Below, one piece after another: positions 62,778 through 64,000 of a stretch of DNA of 64,000 nt. The stretch is from Allostellaceae bacterium. GTDB lineage: Bacteria; Pseudomonadota; Alphaproteobacteria; ATCC43930; CGMCC-115725. Below the pieces are notes generated by a model. The model saw nothing but the letters and a program-made list of their open reading frames with translations. It had not been told where the DNA came from and made no database searches. The stretch is from assembly GCA_025451725.1 (NCBI GenBank), contig JANWJX010000023.1, forward strand, positions 1 to 64,000. Direction: 5' to 3'. The translations under genes and the position numbers were made by a program. Numbering within the stretch: position 1 is the stretch's first letter; every line of letters starts with the position of its first letter.

Positions 62778-63803
62778 ATGAAGCTCGACATTTTCTGCCA
62801 TCTGTTCCCGAGACCGTTTTACGACCGGATGGTCGAGGTCCTGCCCGACGCCAAGGACATGTTCAATCGGGTCCGCCACGTACCGTCGATCGTCGATCTC
62901 GACGTCCGGTTCCGCATGATGGACATGTTCGACGAATATGCCCAGGTGATCTGCCTGTCCGGCCCGCCGGTGGAGAATTTCTGTACGCCGAAACAAGCGG
63001 CCGAACTGGCCAAGATCGCCAATGACGAGCAGGCCGCGCTCGTGACGAAATACCCCGACCGGTTTCTCGGCTTCATCGCCTGCCTGCCGATGAACGACAT
63101 TGACGCCGCGGTCAAGGAAGCGAGGCGCGCCATCGACAAGCTCGGCGCGGTCGGCGTCCAGATTTACACCAACATCAACGGGCGCCCGGTCTACACCAAG
63201 GAGACCGAGCCGCTATTCGACCTGATGGCGGAATACGACCTGCCGATCTGGATGCACCCCATCCGCGGCCCCGAAATGGCCGACTATATCGGCGAGAAAA
63301 AGAGCCATTACGAGATCTGGTGGACCTTCGGCTGGCCCTACGAGACCAGCGTTGCGATGGCGCATTTCGTGTTCGGCGGTCTGTTCGACAAGCACCCGAA
63401 CATCAAGATCATCACCCATCATATGGGCGGCATGGTGCCGTATTTCGAAGGGCGCGTCGGGCCGGGCTGGGACCAGCTCGGCACCCGTACCACGGATGAG
63501 GACTACTTTCCGCTGGTGCGCAAGATGAAGGCCAAGGGCAAGCGCCCGGTCGACTATTTCAAGAATTTCTATGCCGACACCGCGATGTTCGGCGCCTTCG
63601 AAGGCACCAAGACCGGCCTTAAATTCTTCGGCGTCGATCACTGCCTCTACGCCTCGGACATGCCGTTCGACCCGGAGAAAGGCACCGCCTATATCCGCTG
63701 GACCAACGAGATCGTCGACCGGCTCGACCTGTCGCCATTCGAGCGTCATGCCATCTTCGAAGGCAACGCCCGCAAGCTGCTGAAGCTCGACCGGAACAAG
63801 TGA
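62778..63803 (+). CDS. amidohydrolase superfamily protein (ACMSD-like)
   Basis: A 341-residue TIM-barrel protein of the amidohydrolase 2 / ACMSD-like group, which includes decarboxylases and ring-acid hydrolases. Metal-site candidates are His in IFCHLFPRPF (only one His where HxH is usual), His in IWMHPIRGPE, His-His in KIITHHMGGMV and Asp in YASDMPFDPEKG. The first His of the HxH pair is replaced by Phe, an unusual but recurring variant. The ATG at 62778 starts the conserved region; a longer frame from 62661 covers the intergenic space. Substrate unknown. Confidence 0.85.
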   Translation: MKLDIFCHLFPRPFYDRMVEVLPDAKDMFNRVRHVPSIVDLDVRFRMMDMFDEYAQVICLSGPPVENFCTPKQAAELAKIANDEQAALVTKYPDRFLGFIACLPMNDIDAAVKEARRAIDKLGAVGVQIYTNINGRPVYTKETEPLFDLMAEYDLPIWMHPIRGPEMADYIGEKKSHYEIWWTFGWPYETSVAMAHFVFGGLFDKHPNIKIITHHMGGMVPYFEGRVGPGWDQLGTRTTDEDYFPLVRKMKAKGKRPVDYFKNFYADTAMFGAFEGTKTGLKFFGVDHCLYASDMPFDPEKGTAYIRWTNEIVDRLDLSPFERHAIFEGNARKLLKLDRNK

Positions 63804-63815
63804 CGCGGGCGACGC

Positions 63816-64000
63816 CTACAGCTTCACGTCGCTGAACTGGAAGCGCGGCTCGATATCGGTGAAGTTCGGAATGTCGCCGACCAGCGCCGCCTGATGCGGC
63901 GCGACGGCGGCGTCGTGCGCGGCGCGGCTGTCGAACAGCAGATGGCACATGGTGACGAACTCTGGCGCGGAATTGGGCGCCATGCCGGAAATGCCCTGCT
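63816..64000 (-). CDS. EthD-like small protein, C-terminal part (cut by window edge)
   Basis: The last 61 or so residues of a minus-strand gene ending at a TAG at 63816-63818. The visible part, VTMCHLLFDSRAAHDAAVAP then DIPNFTDIEPRFQFSDV, resembles the C-terminus of EthD/dimeric alpha-beta barrel proteins, which assist in degradation pathways. The start lies outside the window. It is convergent with the amidohydrolase gene 12 bp away. Confidence 0.62.
   Translation of the reverse strand, partial: QGISGMAPNSAPEFVTMCHLLFDSRAAHDAAVAPHQAALVGDIPNFTDIEPRFQFSDVKL

Overview
The window is a continuous piece of a high-G+C chromosome from an alphaproteobacterium. The evidence is a 14-gene nuo operon that runs into birA, coaX, rnj and a DUF1467 gene, a short (439 aa) ProS, a LexA-type GAAC-N7-GAAC box in front of ssb, LivFGHM-type transport, and a lanthanide-type PQQ alcohol dehydrogenase. 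The order (Hyphomicrobiales, Rhodospirillales or another) cannot be fixed from the sequence alone. No phage, plasmid, CRISPR or toxin-antitoxin genes are visible. Most of the window is core genome with small accessory patches.

Layout. 1-6.4 kb: 5' end of a DUF5939 nucleotide cyclase, a DUF2147 protein, an alpha/beta hydrolase, a livGFHM ABC transporter set without its binding protein, and mazG. 6.4-17.9 kb: a serine hydrolase, gyrA-coaD, ssb under a LexA box, an MFS transporter, a glycosyltransferase and uvrA. 17.9-21 kb: an accessory patch with an A+T-rich orphan gene, a nest of interspersed repeats, an 82-aa exported protein behind two Fur-like boxes, and a MetE-C-domain enzyme. 21-27 kb: a lipocalin-like protein, carbonic anhydrase, an extradiol-type dioxygenase, an aldo/keto reductase and alaS. 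27-36 kb: a cytochrome c plus PQQ dehydrogenase pair, an ABC-F protein, ribokinase, TrpB2, a 2OG-Fe(II) oxygenase, an LLM flavoprotein and an OsmC protein. 36-44 kb: dnaE, a GAF-adenylate cyclase, lolD, lolC/E and proS. 44.2-44.5 kb: a gap with three hairpins that looks like a small RNA gene. 44.5-62.6 kb: tag, DUF1467, rnj, coaX, birA and nuoN to nuoA, all on the minus strand, with tRNA-Asp only 30 nt in front of nuoA. 62.7-64 kb: an amidohydrolase and the end of an EthD-like gene.

How the genes work together. The minus-strand block tRNA-Asp-nuoABCDEFGHIJKLMN-birA-coaX-rnj-DUF1467-tag is packed with ATGA/GTGA overlaps and reads as one long transcription unit. It joins respiratory complex I to biotin ligation, CoA synthesis and RNA turnover. 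proS-lolC/E-lolD-(cyclase)-dnaE follows on the same strand and appears to be the rest of a core gene string, with tag, the candidate small RNA and the cyclase as additions. The PQQ dehydrogenase and the diheme cytochrome c form a likely periplasmic alcohol-oxidation pair.

The most unusual structures are non-coding. They are a family of about 130-155 bp elements with terminal inverted repeats related to AACCGCCAAGACGCCAAG (five copies, at gene 3' ends), the candidate small RNA at about 44.38-44.51 kb, the paired Fur-like boxes at 19.24-19.29 kb, and a terminator-like hairpin in the gyrA leader. All starts, promoters and functions were read by eye. No database search or folding program was run.
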